Source: Entophlyctis helioformis (Eukaryota; Chytridiomycota; Chytridiomycetes; Chytridiales; Chytriomycetaceae). Taken from it: a stretch of DNA of 64,000 nucleotides. This document shows positions 34,080 to 46,167 of this stretch, piece after piece (positions within the stretch are counted from its first letter, which is position 1; each line of letters starts with the position of its first letter). Location of the stretch: the NCBI GenBank assembly GCA_025526915.1, contig JAHLKH010000028.1, forward strand, positions 124,001 through 188,000, written 5' to 3'. The position numbers and the translations under genes are program-made. The notes below the pieces were generated by a model. The model saw nothing but the letters and a program-made list of their open reading frames with translations, had not been told where the DNA came from and made no database searches.

Positions 34080-37000
34080 CTATTGTGGTTTGCTGCGGCG
34101 GAGAAGCGCGAGCAGATCATCGCCGGCTTCCTTGGCCCAGTCAAGTCCGCGAAACGCAGCAGCACGCTTGGCCGACTGCTTTGCATTGGCCTCTGCTTGT
34201 GCAATCTGAAACCCAGCAAGATAGATGGTGCATCGGAACTTGACGCCGGCAGCAACCGCCTCGTACCTGCGATGGCCACACCAGCTGCATCAGCAAGCCA
34301 GACATGCACGCATACATGCATGCACGCGTGGTACGTCAGCAACTTACTCGTACACCAGATCCTTCGCTTCAAACTTGTGCGCGTTGACCACCTCGCTCAG
34401 CTGCCGGATGGGCGACCGCACAACAAGGTCCGGTGTACCGTGCGCTATCAAGGTATCACGCATCAAAGGCTCAAACACCCGCCAGACAGCGTCGAGATCG
34501 CATCCGACATCCAGAAACACGGCGGCAGCCAGCGCCTCAAACACGTCTCCAAGGACTTTTGGCCCTTCATAGACCGAGTCAGCCGGCGACAGCATGCGGT
34601 GCGCGCTTGACTGAATGTGGTCCGCATATGCCGCGACGTCTTCTGCATCAGCGGAGAGTTGGAGCGGATGTGCCGATGGAGACCCAGCCGGACAGACAGA
34701 CGGCAAAAGCTTTCGTTACAGACGAGCGCCTGGCGGAGGTCGGTCAGAATGCCAGGCGTGATGGACGGATACGACAGGTAAAAGTGCCGGGAGAGGAAAC
34801 AGTCGATGACGGCATCGCCCAAGAACTCGAGACGCTGGTAGTTGGGTGCCGATGGATCGTATGACGAGTGTGTCATGGCCTGGACAAGGAGCGACGGACG
34901 GGTGAACGTGTGTCCGATGCTTGTCTCGATCTGCCGCACCATATCTGCAGCTTGGAGATCGAGCGCGAGTGCATCGTGATCTTGAGCGGCATGCAACATC
35001 AGTGTTGCCGGTGCGTGCTGGATAAGACCAAGGCGTTCGAGAATGGCCATTCCAGCCTGCTGGCCGCCCTCGAGAAAGTACGCGCCAACAACAGCCTCGA
35101 CCAGATCTGCCAGCATCTTCTGGCTGAGCTGCCGCGGTGTAGGCAGGTCAGAGTCGAACGGATTGGTGGGCCGCCACGGTCGCGTGTTTGGAGGGGACCA
35201 GTAACGCGACGAAAACGGCAAGGTGGTCATGAGTCCAGCCAGATCAAACTTGAGAGCGGCTTGGAACAACCGCCAGTTGCTGACACCATGCGCGCGGAGT
35301 ATGGAGAGCTCGCCCTCATTGCAGTTTGGGTATCGCATCCACAGATCGAGTGTTGCACCAAACTTGAGGAAGCTGTCGCCAAGAGTCTCGAGCCGCTCAT
35401 AGTTGACATCCTCGTGCGCGCCGCTCGCAACAAACGCCATGCGGAGCGTATGCACAGGCATGTGGGCGTCGGGATCGGGCAAGACGCCGCGTCCGAGAGT
35501 GGCGTCAAAGTCCGCTGCATGGCAGTACGAGTCCAGACGGAACAGAATGGATGGAAGCAGATGCAGCGACTCGATCATGCAATGTGACAGAGGAATGACG
35601 CAGCAGGCATCTGGCACAAGCTCGGACGTCTTTCTGGACTCTGATGACGACTTGGCAGCCACTGCGGTTGCCTTGGCTGGCTGGGCTTGACCGACGGCCA
35701 AGCTGTCGTGCGCGGCACTCGATCTGAGAAAGCTGCGGATATTAGAGATGCCCTGGGCTTGCACCAGGAACACGTCCGGATGAGACACGACATAGCCAAC
35801 ACGCTGCACATAGTCAATGAATTTTGTCAGCAGCGGCTGCTTGCTACGGACAAGGCTGAATGACGAGTGCGCATTCTTGTCAAAGAGGCATCCAGTAAGG
35901 CGGTACCGCATGCTGTTGCTCGGCGTCTCAACGACCATGTCCATCAAAAGCTGGTTGAGTCGTATGCGAATGTCGGGCGATGCGAGCAAAGGATCGTGCT
36001 CAAAGGCGGCATTGTGGTCGTCCTGAAATGCAGCAATCCTCTGCAAGATGTGTAGCTGGCACCGGCCAGCGCATGGTTGATGGGTCGTCTCGTCAACAGG
36101 TAGCCTGTGCAGAAGAGGGAATGCTGCTGCCATCCATCTGTACAGAGAGATTTGGTGTCCAGCACAGACAAACTCGAGCATCTCCCAGTCAATCTGCCAT
36201 TCGAGATTGCTGCTGTGCTGGCTGCTGCTGCTCGTCATGGGAATGATCTCATACTGCCGCATCTCTGGGACGCCATAAAAGCCACCGGCGTTGGCAGAAA
36301 ACTGCGGCATTCCTGGTGTTTTAGGCGAGACTTGAGACGCTGGCAAGGTTGGCGGTTGGCGAACCACCATGTCCCAGAAGCGCGTTTGGAACAGTGCGAT
36401 TCTTTCCAGCTGGTGCTCCGAGAATGCGGCAGGCTCAGGCTGCAGAGCATTCGGCCACTGAACGAGCGAGACAATTGACGGAGGGCCGTTTGGTGTTTTC
36501 CAAAGGTGCATGGGTGGAATGCCGCTGGTGGGAATTGGCGCTGCTGTGACGATCGCATATGCCGTCGTTGCACATGACGCGACATCAGGCGCTTCTGGCT
36601 GCTGTTGCTGCTGCGCTGCTGCATCGCACGAACAATCGGCTGCAGGTTGCACACGCCTCTCTGCAAATGCGGCTGTTGCTGCTGATCCACAACAACAACG
36701 GACACGTACCGTTTCTGCATCGCGCTTGGGTCGATGGCAGCCTGGCCTGAATCGGCATGGCCTTGCCCGTTCCAACAAACGCGCGGGGGATTGCGGCTGG
36801 ATACACGGCGCACTTGGATGCCGCTGCGCGCTTATCGGCCTCTTCGACCTCCTTCGCATCATCAAGGTCGTCGATAACAATGTCCGCCAAGCTGCTATCC
36901 AGTAAACTATCAGACCGTTGAAGGACATCTTGTCCAACGACTGCTGCTCTTGATCGCTTGGAGCCAGCACTCTTTTTGCGTCGGCTTGGCAAGAGGTGCT

Positions 37001-38633
37001 CGCTCAGCAGCCCCTTGTTGTACAGAGCCCTACAGCCCTCTAGCGCAGCGTGCTGCCGAGCGAGTTTCGCTGTCAATCGGAGCATGCCGTAGATGAGACC
37101 GTCTATGCCGGGAACTTGCACAGCGCAGATGTAGCCGTACGAGGGTTCGTCGTGAAGGTGCTGCACAAGCATGCCCAGCTCATGACTGGAGACCGGCCCA
37201 TCATGGATAATGGCATCGCTCGCAACGGACTGCTGCTGCTGCTGGTTTCGGTACTGCTGGATGTAGTCGAGCCATGTGAAGGGCGAATGCATGGATGACT
37301 CTGCGATCTTGACAATGTGATACATGACGGCTTGCTGCTGCTGCTGCTGCTGCTGCTGTGGACAGGCGAGAGGCGCAGCTGTTGAGGCGGTGACCAGATG
37401 GTCGGCCATGGAACAGTACCAATGGAGCAAGTGCACTGCACCTGACGCGTGCAAGACAGCCCCGGCCGGCGTGCGGACTGGTTGAGCGTAATGGCCAAGG
37501 AGAAGATCTGCAATGGCATTGTCTGCATCGCCTCGCAAAACACACCTGTTCGATCCTGCCGGCTGGCCAATCAGGCTGTTGACGCCACCGCCGCCGCCAT
37601 GCCCGTGCAACCGCTGTTTTGCAGACACCACCGGCTGGCCGTTGTCCTGGCGATCAGCCATGGCTTCAGCAAGGCGCAGAGTCATGAGCTCAGAAACTTT
37701 GGCTTGCGCAATGGTCTTGAGTAGCCGCGTGTCGCCTTTCTTGGCCAACATCACGTAAGTCGACCCCTGCATATGCCGAGCGCGTCCGCGTGACTGGACA
37801 TAGCCCGTCTGGCTCCGGAAGAGATCAAACGCAATGACCGTGCGGCACTCGGGGATATCGAGACCCTCTTCGGCTACGCTGGTGGCGATAAGCATGTTGT
37901 ACGCCCCTGACCGAAACTTGTCAAACACGAGCCGCTGCAGGTTGCTGTTCATCTTGAGGGACACGTAACGAGACTGCGGCTGCTTCGCCTGCCTCGCGTT
38001 GCCGGCCAGCGTTGCACGAGAGTTGGATGCAGATCCAGCTCCCTGCGCAAGCCAGCTGCCTCCAGCCGCAGCGTTGGAGGTGCCGTGGCCAGTTGCATAA
38101 CCACAACGAATGCGGCTGAACTTCCGAGGCGCCAGCATGTTGATCAGATCACACAGCGCGTGCGCCATCCAGCGTTTGCTGACAAACACCATGGTGCGGA
38201 ACGGACCGGTTTGCGAGTCGGCGGCTGCGTCTGTTGCTTCTCGTTGCGACTGTTGCTGCTGTTTCAGGATGACCAAGATGAGGGCATGGAGCTTGTTGCT
38301 CAGATCGCTGTCGGCGACATGAGCTGCGTCTGGTATCAATGCGTGTGGATTGCCGCTGCTGCTGCTGCTGCCCTGCGGTCCAAGGTTCGACAGTCGCCGT
38401 CTCTTGTGACCGACGGACATGCTGGCAGTCGCATTCACTGACTGCTGTTCATCGGGCGATGACAGGTGGGCATGCGCCACGACATATTCGTGCGCAAGAC
38501 GGCCCGCGCACCAAACACCAAGTTCCGTGAATGCATGCTGCACATTGGCAACCAGCCGTGCAAACTGCTTGGCTAGCTTGGTTGCTGCTGCTGTTGCCTG
38601 GGGTGCTGCCGTGGCCGTGTCGTCGTCGTCGTC

Positions 38634-38669
<36 letters not shown>

Positions 38670-39742
38670 ATCGCTGCTGCTATCGCTGCTGTCAGCATCG
38701 CCATGGCAAATGTGGCCAGACTCGGTTTCGCGATCTAGACGGTGCGTGTGCACAAAGCCATTTGCGGTTCCGCCGACCTTGGCTTGCATGTCCAGCAGCT
38801 CTCGCCAGTAATGCCGCAAGTATCGCACCGACGGCGTGTCGGTGTCTCTTGGCACAAGAATGCTGCTGATCGAGCGGTCTTCCGGCTGGTACTCCATCAG
38901 CACCTCTGTGGCGCGCGGCACGAAGCCATCGAGTTGGCTGCGATCGGCGACCGTGACGATCCGGCAGTCGAGCGTTGCCTGCAGCTCATCCAGCTTGACC
39001 GACGACTCTGCGTGTGTTGTTGCCCGGCGGTGGATGGGCGACGCGGTCATGCCAAACACCTTTGGCCGTGCCAGTCCGGCAGGGATCTCGTGGTAGATCT
39101 CGCGCATCAGAATGCCAAACGGATGCGACTTGACGGCATGGTGGCACTCGTCCAGGACCAGCAGGTTACATCGGCCGACAGGCTGACGTACCCGTGGCGG
39201 GACAGGTTCAAGAAGACCTGGGGCGTCATGACGAGAACGTGGTGTTTGGCCATCTGTGCACGCCAGCGGGCGAGGTCCCACGACAGGATCGACTGGCTGT
39301 CGTCGCCCACAAACTCGCCCACGGCCAGGTCGGTGTCTGCCCTGATCTTGTCCGCCTGCTGGGCCACCAGCGCGACGGTCGGCACAAGAAAGACGACCTG
39401 GCCAGCCATGCTGTCCGCTGTCAGTCGGCCTGGTGACGTTGCCATGGCCTGAGAGCAGGCGGCGTGGACGGGAGCATGCGAGCGAAACCCACCTTGCGAG
39501 CCGCTCGGTGCTGGCTGCCGTGGCTGTCGTGGCTGCTACTGCTGCTGGCGGCAGCGGCCGCCGCCGTTTGAGCATGTTCATGCTGGCCAGTGCTGTCGAG
39601 CGGCTCTGCAAGCTCCTGGATGAGCAGCACCGACACAAGCGTCTTGCCGCTGCCAGTGTCCAGAAAGGCAATGATGTTGGCTGCCCTCGCGGCGGCATAG
39701 AGCTCCAGCTGGTACGGCCGAGCCTGTGCCCGTTGCCGTGTT

Positions 39743-39783
<41 letters not shown>

Positions 39784-39786
39784 CAT
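34080..39786 (-). CDS. DCL: Dicer (class 4 RNase III)
   Basis: Full Dicer architecture in order: polyalanine start (MTAAAAAAA, from an ATG at 39786), helicase Walker A (LDTGSGKT), DECH box, helicase motif VI (QSRGRARH), dimerisation domain, PAZ-like region (about 35960-35600), RNase IIIa (ERLETLGDSF and DLVEAVVGAY), RNase IIIb (QRLEFLGDAV and LGDVFEALAAAVF), and a C-terminal double-stranded RNA-binding domain (KFRCTIYLAG...AKQSAKRAA) in the last exon 34080-34266. All four acidic residue pairs of the two RNase III sites are present, so processing activity is expected. A Ser/Asp tract coded by CTG repeats (about 38630-38700) sits between the helicase lobes. Introns are seen at 34267-34347 and about 39440-39490. 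The frame breaks near 39172, 36735, 36610 and 34645, each fixable by a one- or two-base change. Confidence 0.93.
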
Positions 39787-39845
39787 CTTTATGGGCAACT
39801 TTATTACACCTTCTTTGCGGCAAAGAACTGAGGTGCCCGTTCGAG

Positions 39846-41325
39846 TCAGCAGCTTGCATACGATCGTGCAGACGCAGGCGTTGAACGTACCCTCGATACA
39901 AGCGCCATCGTCGGCCCAAACTGTGGCGGCATCTGCAGATGGCAGTCGCGAATCCACTGCGGCAGCTTTGCGACCAGACGCTCGCGCTTGAACCGTCCAT
40001 CGAGCAGGATGATTGTGGCATAGTCGTCCTTGTGTCGGATCGCTCGTCCAATCGACTGGTTGACGGCACGCATGCACAGGTTCTCGTAGTACTCGCTGCC
40101 CGTTTGTCCAGATCCGGTAGCCTTTGCCTGTTTGGACACCATCGCCCGTCTTAGCTGCATGGACTCGCCATGTTCTGAACAGCAAGCCCGCACGACAAAC
40201 CGACCTGCGCATCAAAGAACCGCATCTTCTCTCGCAGCTCGATGGATGTGATGTTGGCAAACGGAAGGCCAACCATTATCACAGCACTGCCATTCGAGAG
40301 ACCATTAATCTCGTTGCCAGGCACCGCTCCAACACTGGTAGATCACAACGCGAGGTCTACTTACCGACCCATGTCGTCAGAAAAGTTGATGCCTTCGCTC
40401 AGCTTGCCAGACACCACTGCAAGCAACAGCCCGCCAGTTTGCGTAGACGGCGACGTGCTTGACTTTTTGCGTCCGTAAACCGCGTCAGAGTAATCGCGAA
40501 GCACCTGATCAACAGCAGCTACTGATGCTGGCTCTGTAAAGATCTGCTGCCCATGTCAACCACGAAGCCTCCTTGAAACGCATCAGGCCAAGAGCAAGGT
40601 GCACAGCAGCGCATTACATGTTTGCGTTTGGAGATGCGTTCCCACAGCCCAGAGATCCGCCAGCGTCGCGTGACAGCGTCCAGATGCGAGTATGACACGA
40701 AAAAGACGACAATGCCGCCAGGCACAACGTTGCAGTAGTTGGCAATGGCGTTGCCAGTCTCGTCCATTAGAGCCGGATCCGACCGGCGCTCGTGTGAAAA
40801 GTCAAAGGGCACGCCAGTTGGGCCAGCCGAGACGCACATGGGCAGCAGCGATGTGGATGAGATGATGTGGCCGCATGAAAACAATGCAGTCGGTCGGCGG
40901 GCACAGACGGGAGGAGCTGTCGGCATGCAAGAATGTTAATCCAGACCGTAGTATGGCGGAGATGTGCGGTGCATACGATGACCAACCTGATCGACAAAGT
41001 CGCGAATAGGCGACATGGTGCCACCAGCAAACACCACTGCACGCGCTTGCTGCAAGATTGGCGCGAAGCTGTCTGCCGGATTGAGCAGCAAGTACTTGGC
41101 GACGCACTGGTTTGGATCTGCAGTTGCCAGCTCATGAGTGTCAGAGAAGCAAACACAGTTGGCCGTTAGCAGGCGGTTGTTACCGGCATGATGTGCGACA
41201 ACAACTCGGCCGTTCAAGTCTGCATGGGTCAAAGATGCAAGAAACGAGTCGAGGAAGGCGAGGGGAGACCGCACGATCGCTCTGTGCTGATGGCTGGCTG
41301 CTGCGCTGCTGGCTGCTGCTGGCTG

Positions 41326-41360
<35 letters not shown>

Positions 41361-42613
41361 GCTGCTGCTGCTGCTGCTGCTGCTCTTTAATGTCTTTGAG
41401 AGCAAATCCTAGAAGCTGAATGCCCAAACCACACAATCAGTAAAGGTGCTCTGGCTGGCTGGCCGATGGCAAGCAGCCCACAAACCTTTTGAGGCAGCCG
41501 ACTGTTGGCGAGGTACTTTTGGATCTTAAACAGATTAAAGTGGTCGACGCCAAGGCTGTTGACAAACTCATTGAGCGTCATGACAGTGTCTTTGACCAAT
41601 GAATCCGGTTTGGACGCAAGCGTCTGTGTTGGTGCCGTGGAGGGCGGTGATGATGATGCTCTTGATTTGCCAAGCAGGCGATTGAATGCAGCCAGGATGA
41701 TCAGGAGCTGCTTGATGTACACCACGTTCTTGCCAGCCAGTCGCCGTTTGTAGCGGTCAAAGTAGGCTGTCAGATGGCGCGTGCATGCTTGAACCTGTGC
41801 CAGAGACACTGAATGGCTGTGCAGCGAATTGACCGTCTCGATGATGTTGTGCGCCTCATCTGGACAGAATAGAAAAGAATAAATCAGGTTTTCTGAAGTG
41901 GCTGCCATGCCGCAATCAGAACGAGCAGAAGCTTACCGAGAATGACGATATTGTTCTTGAGCCGAAGTCCAATTGAGTCGCGTGCTGTCTGCTGCAGAAG
42001 AAGGTTGTATGGAACGCAAACAATCTATGCAAAAAGAATGAATACGTGAGCATCCACTGTGGCTGTCGGCGGCATCAATACATCGATCGATTGATCGAAC
42101 CTCGGAAGATATGGCTGCGTGCCGTGATCCGTAGTACGGGCAGGTCGCGCTCCTGCGTCCAATCTTGACAAGCTCCTCAATGTCTCGCACGTGAGCCTAT
42201 ACATGAAACAGCATCATGAGCATCCAATATGTATGCAGACACATGGCTCCATGACCCACATGTGCCAGATCGTCATAAGTGATCATTTGCAGTTTATCCT
42301 GCAGATGGTAAGGGCATCCCGACTTGCTCGTTTCATCTCCTGGCCACCACAATCAGCTTGTGTTTTCAACAGCAAGTTTATCGTAGATGGTGCACCAACA
42401 CATACGTTTGTGCAGTTCAAGGCACCGGTCGTTGATCTTGGAGAGCGACTGAAGGCGTATCACGCTGTCGTTGATGCACATGTTCTTTCGCGATCCGAGC
42501 GTGATGCACTTGATGTCCTTGTAGACTGTCTTGTTAATCTCGTGCACAAACTGTGCGATTTGCGAATGCTGTCCACCATCCATGCAATGCTCGTGAGTAT
42601 CGCTTGCTTAGGC

Positions 42614-42651
<38 letters not shown>

Positions 42652-43634
42652 CGCAAGAATGGCATCGCAACTCACGGTTCTTGCAGCGTAAATGATTTGC
42701 GGTGACTGCAAGTCCTCGTCGGCGTCCGCATCCTCGTCATCCTTGTCATCATCGTCGCTGTCCGAATCAAGCCCAGTGCCGTGTTGGGATGTCATGCCAG
42801 ACTTGCGCACTGCCGTCGGACAGGCATCTTCATCGCTCTGGTAGTCGTCAACAAGACACTCATAGTGTGTATCCACTGTCGCGACCCGATCTGCTGGACC
42901 TGCAAGAGTTTCCTCGGCTTTGCGCTGCCCGCAAACCAGCGTCAGGGAATGCCCAACGCCTCCCAGCCGCCAGCCACCCGTGCAGCAACTGACCTTGAAC
43001 GCAAGGCGGGTCGACTCCTTGATGTCGCGGTCGCGAATGCGCTTGAGTCGCATTTCGCGGTCTTCCCGCCGACGCTGTGCTCGGGCGAGTCGCTGGGCAA
43101 GCGCCTCTCGCTTCTGTTGCCGTTCGTGTGCAATGACCCAGTCGGGCTCATTGTCTGCTGCTGCTGCTGCTGCTGCTGGCCGACCTGCTGCAACAGCCGC
43201 AGCCTCCTGTTCTCGAAGAATGTCGTCGATCGATGCCGACTGCTTGTCACGCAGCCATTTCAGAGCACCGCAGACGATACTGAGCGACTTGCCCTGTCAG
43301 CACACAGCAGTGTCAGCACGCAGTAGCGTCAGCGGAACACAAGATTGTACAGCCGTGCGTCGCACAGTGGCACACACCGTCCCGGTAGGCGACTCAAAGA
43401 TGCCGACTTTGCGGTCTTCCAAGGTGTCATACAAGCTGCAACGGCGCAGAGTCAGCCACGGCTGGTTTCGGACACCTGGGCAGCATGAGCAAGAGACGGC
43501 CAAGAGACGCACTTGGACATGAACGATATCTGGATGTTCCACGGCGTGAAGGGAAAGGGAAAGTCTCTGTCTGCTGGCGACGCAGACGCATTGCTCTGTG
43601 CCGCTTGGGCAGCGTCTGTCTCGGATCCCAGCAT
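39846..43634 (-). CDS. CHL1: CHL1/DDX11 iron-sulfur DNA helicase
   Basis: An XPD-family 5'-3' helicase that supports sister-chromatid cohesion and replication. Exons 1-3 are 43513-43634, 43378-43435 and from 43293 downward. The opening [15 protein letters not shown], the Walker A ESPTGT/GKSLS (split by a phase-0 intron), a Glu/Arg-rich coil, an Asp-rich acidic stretch ([19 protein letters not shown]), [13 protein letters not shown] (motif Ia, split by an intron), the FeS-cluster cysteines ([20 protein letters not shown]), the DEAH box ([11 protein letters not shown]), GGTMSPI and the final helicase motif VI ([15 protein letters not shown]) all fit CHL1. Several further introns lie between. 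A CAG run codes poly-Gln/Ala at 41327-41392. The gene ends 59 bp before the Dicer start and may share its promoter/terminator space. Confidence 0.92.
42618..42651. repeat. GGCA tetranucleotide microsatellite
   Basis: About eight copies of GGCA within the CHL1 intron that separates the ART and HSQIAQ codons. Confidence 0.85.
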
Positions 43635-43688
43635 TCGAATGGCAACAGTGTGGTGCGTGCTGTCTTGCAAAGCGTTCGGACAACGTTT

Positions 43689-46131
43689 TCATTGCTCGCC
43701 AATGCTGGCCAAGACGGACGCATAGGGCACATCTGGGCTGGCATCGAGATCCTTGACCTTGCCGTACTGCGCAAGGCAGTACACAAGCCGCGAGAGTGCG
43801 CAGACTATGTAGCTCTTGGGCGAGTAGTCTGCAAACTGCGTCGCAAGGATAGCAGGCGATCCCTCGTTGATGGCAGCCTCGACTTGCTGCAAAAGCCATG
43901 CACGGCAGATGCCAGTCAGCCAACAGCGAGCAAGCCTCGCCAACATCAGCAGTCAAACTAACCTCGATGTGCGACAGTGCCTGTGTATCTGCAAGATCAT
44001 CGCTTGGTGGTTTCTGCTGCTGCTGTTGCTGCTGTTGCTGTGGCTGTTGGCGAGAGTGGTCTTTGACAATCTTGAATGTGCAGCGCACTTCTGGATAGGC
44101 CGCAGGCAGCGTGATCTCCAGCGTGTACGACCGCCCAGTCACTTCGAGGGTTAGCGTGAACACCAGCTGCTCGCTGTCAATCTTGGATCGCTGCAGAGAC
44201 GAGACAGAGTGCTGCGGCATTGGTGCACTAATAGCAGCCGGCAGAGAAATGCGCGATGTGCACAGCACAGCCAGCATGGCGTTGATGTCGACTAGCGTGC
44301 GGTGGCGTGCCAGCATTTGCTCCACAACGCGCTTCAGCGACGGGATCTTGGACTGCGAACCGCTAACGCCGTCTGCATCATCTTGCGCTAGCAGGCGTGT
44401 GTCGGCACCAGACGCGCTGCGTTCGCTTGGAGCCGGGAAGTGGAGACCGGCAATGGATTGTGCCCAGTAAAACGCAAACCCGCCTGCAGCAGCAGTGTCG
44501 AACGAAAAGCTTCCGCCTCCAAGAAAATGGTTGGCTGGATTGGGAGAAGTTGTGCCGTCATCGCCGGCAATCAGGCCGCTTGCAAGGAAGCTTGCGGGCA
44601 GGTAGTCGAGAGTCGAGGCCAACTCGGTCGTGACAATAACGATGCCAAGGACGGGCAGGAACGAGAAGATCAGACTGGCAACATCTGCCCGCAAACTGTG
44701 TCAATAAGACGATCGGCGCACGCAAGCCAGCAGGAAAGGCGGTGCACAAACCAGTGATTGTAAAGATGACGCGGAGCGCATGTGGCTGGTACATCCTCGC
44801 AACCTCTGCAGCATCAATCGCATTCGCGCCGTGTGCTTTTGAAGATGCGTCGCGTGCAGATCCAGAAGGGCCATCGTCTCTTGGATTGCGGCGACCAGCA
44901 GCACTAGCGTTGTCGGAGCGCAATCTCTTTTCAGGGCGAGACGCATCGGCCATTTCGGCATTCTCGCCCTTTTCGTCTTTGGTCGATCTTGTCGACGAGG
45001 TCTGCAAGGCGGGCTCGCCAAGGATATCGACGGCTAGCTGCGACTCATCTGGTACGTCATGTCATGTCATGCGTCAGATAAACAGACGACTGTCACATGC
45101 AGCGCGAGACGGTGACTGACCATGGGCTAGGATGTATCCAGAAAACTGCTTGTACAGGGTGAACAGCGGCGGTGGCAGGAACTGCGACTTTTCCGACATG
45201 GCGCGATCTTTGGTCGGACTGATACCAAGCTTGGCTTGGATCGGCACACTCGACTGACAAGCAGCAGAGACAGAAAGGCAGTGTTTGGAGCTGTCAGCAT
45301 GCAGGCTCTGAGGACATTGCCCGTCTCTTGGCTCCAGCCAGCAGTCGTCACAACCTTGAGAAAGTCGCGCAGATCACGATCAATCTGGTCCAGTTCATCC
45401 GACAGAGCCTTGTTCTCGGCCTGGAGCGTCTCCTTGTCTGCTCTGTGCGCCACAAGCACCTGGTAAAGACGCTTCCGCTCTGCCAGCTCGAAGCGAAGCC
45501 GGTTGAGCATCAGCTGGTGCTCGTCTTGCACGCTGCTTGGATCTGTCCATTCGGGCGGTGCGAGCTGCAGGAACTCTTCGACCGAGTGCAGCGGTAGGTC
45601 CTGGTAAATTGTCCTGCGCATGCATGCCGCCGATCGCCGGCTGTCGGTCAGTGATCCGTCTCGGAGCAAGCTGTTGGATGCCAACGCAGACGGTCCCAGT
45701 CCACCCGCAAGATCCAACCCACTCGAACCCGTCGGCCTTTGCAATCTCGCGGATAAAGTGCAGCTGCTCGTAGTTGAGGTTCTGCAGCGCCAGGTGTGTG
45801 TGGTCCATGGCAGCCTTGGTCTCTGCAGAGACGCTGCGGCGGTCCTTGGCATGAGCCAGAGCCATTCTGTTGGACTCCATGACCTGCATGAACAGCATGT
45901 TGGCCGTCTGCGTCGAAGCCTGCACCCGTTCTGGCGAGCCATTGCCTGCAAGCTGTGCGTGGACGAGCGTGGACGAGCGTGGGTCGGCAGACAGGTTGGC
46001 AGCCGGTCAGGGTGTGGTACGCAGCCAGGCCACGCAGACACACCGCACAGCGCCCCAGGGCACGCCGACTTGCCTGCTCGTACACGTCTGTCACGGCTGC
46101 ACGCAGAGCATCGATCGCTGCGTTGTTCGCC
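43689..46131 (-). CDS. THOC5: THO complex subunit 5 (THOC5) homologue
   Basis: THO couples transcription to mRNA export. The start MANNAAIDALRAAV at 46131 is followed by small exons; a coiled-coil exon reads TIYQDLPLHSVEEFLQLAPPEW and continues into a long Glu/Lys/Arg helix, as in animal THOC5 (the DLVSLEEFYKEAPP region). A later exon has FLPPPLFTLYKQFSGY, like the RHLPPPLYVLF segment. Then comes an acidic nuclear-type linker, and near 44640 the block YLPASFLASGLIAGDDG with SPNPANHF and SIAGLHFP, a strong match to the THOC5 C-terminal domain. The last exon ends at 43689. A CAG repeat codes poly-Gln near 44010-44045. Splice sites of the first intron are uncertain. The gene is divergent from phosphatidylserine synthase, 36 bp away. 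Confidence 0.85.
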
Positions 46132-46167
46132 ATGTTGTCCGCCGCGTGCAAAACCACAACCTCCACG

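Noticed and set aside
42618..42651. CRISPR-like array
   Set aside because: It is a plain tetranucleotide microsatellite inside a eukaryotic intron; no spacers or Cas genes.
45950..46110. A GC-AG donor in THOC5 intron 1 (CAG|GCAAGT)
   Set aside because: The GT four bases downstream (GTCGGC) fits the phase of the next exon, whereas the GC site does not, so it was not counted with the other GC introns.
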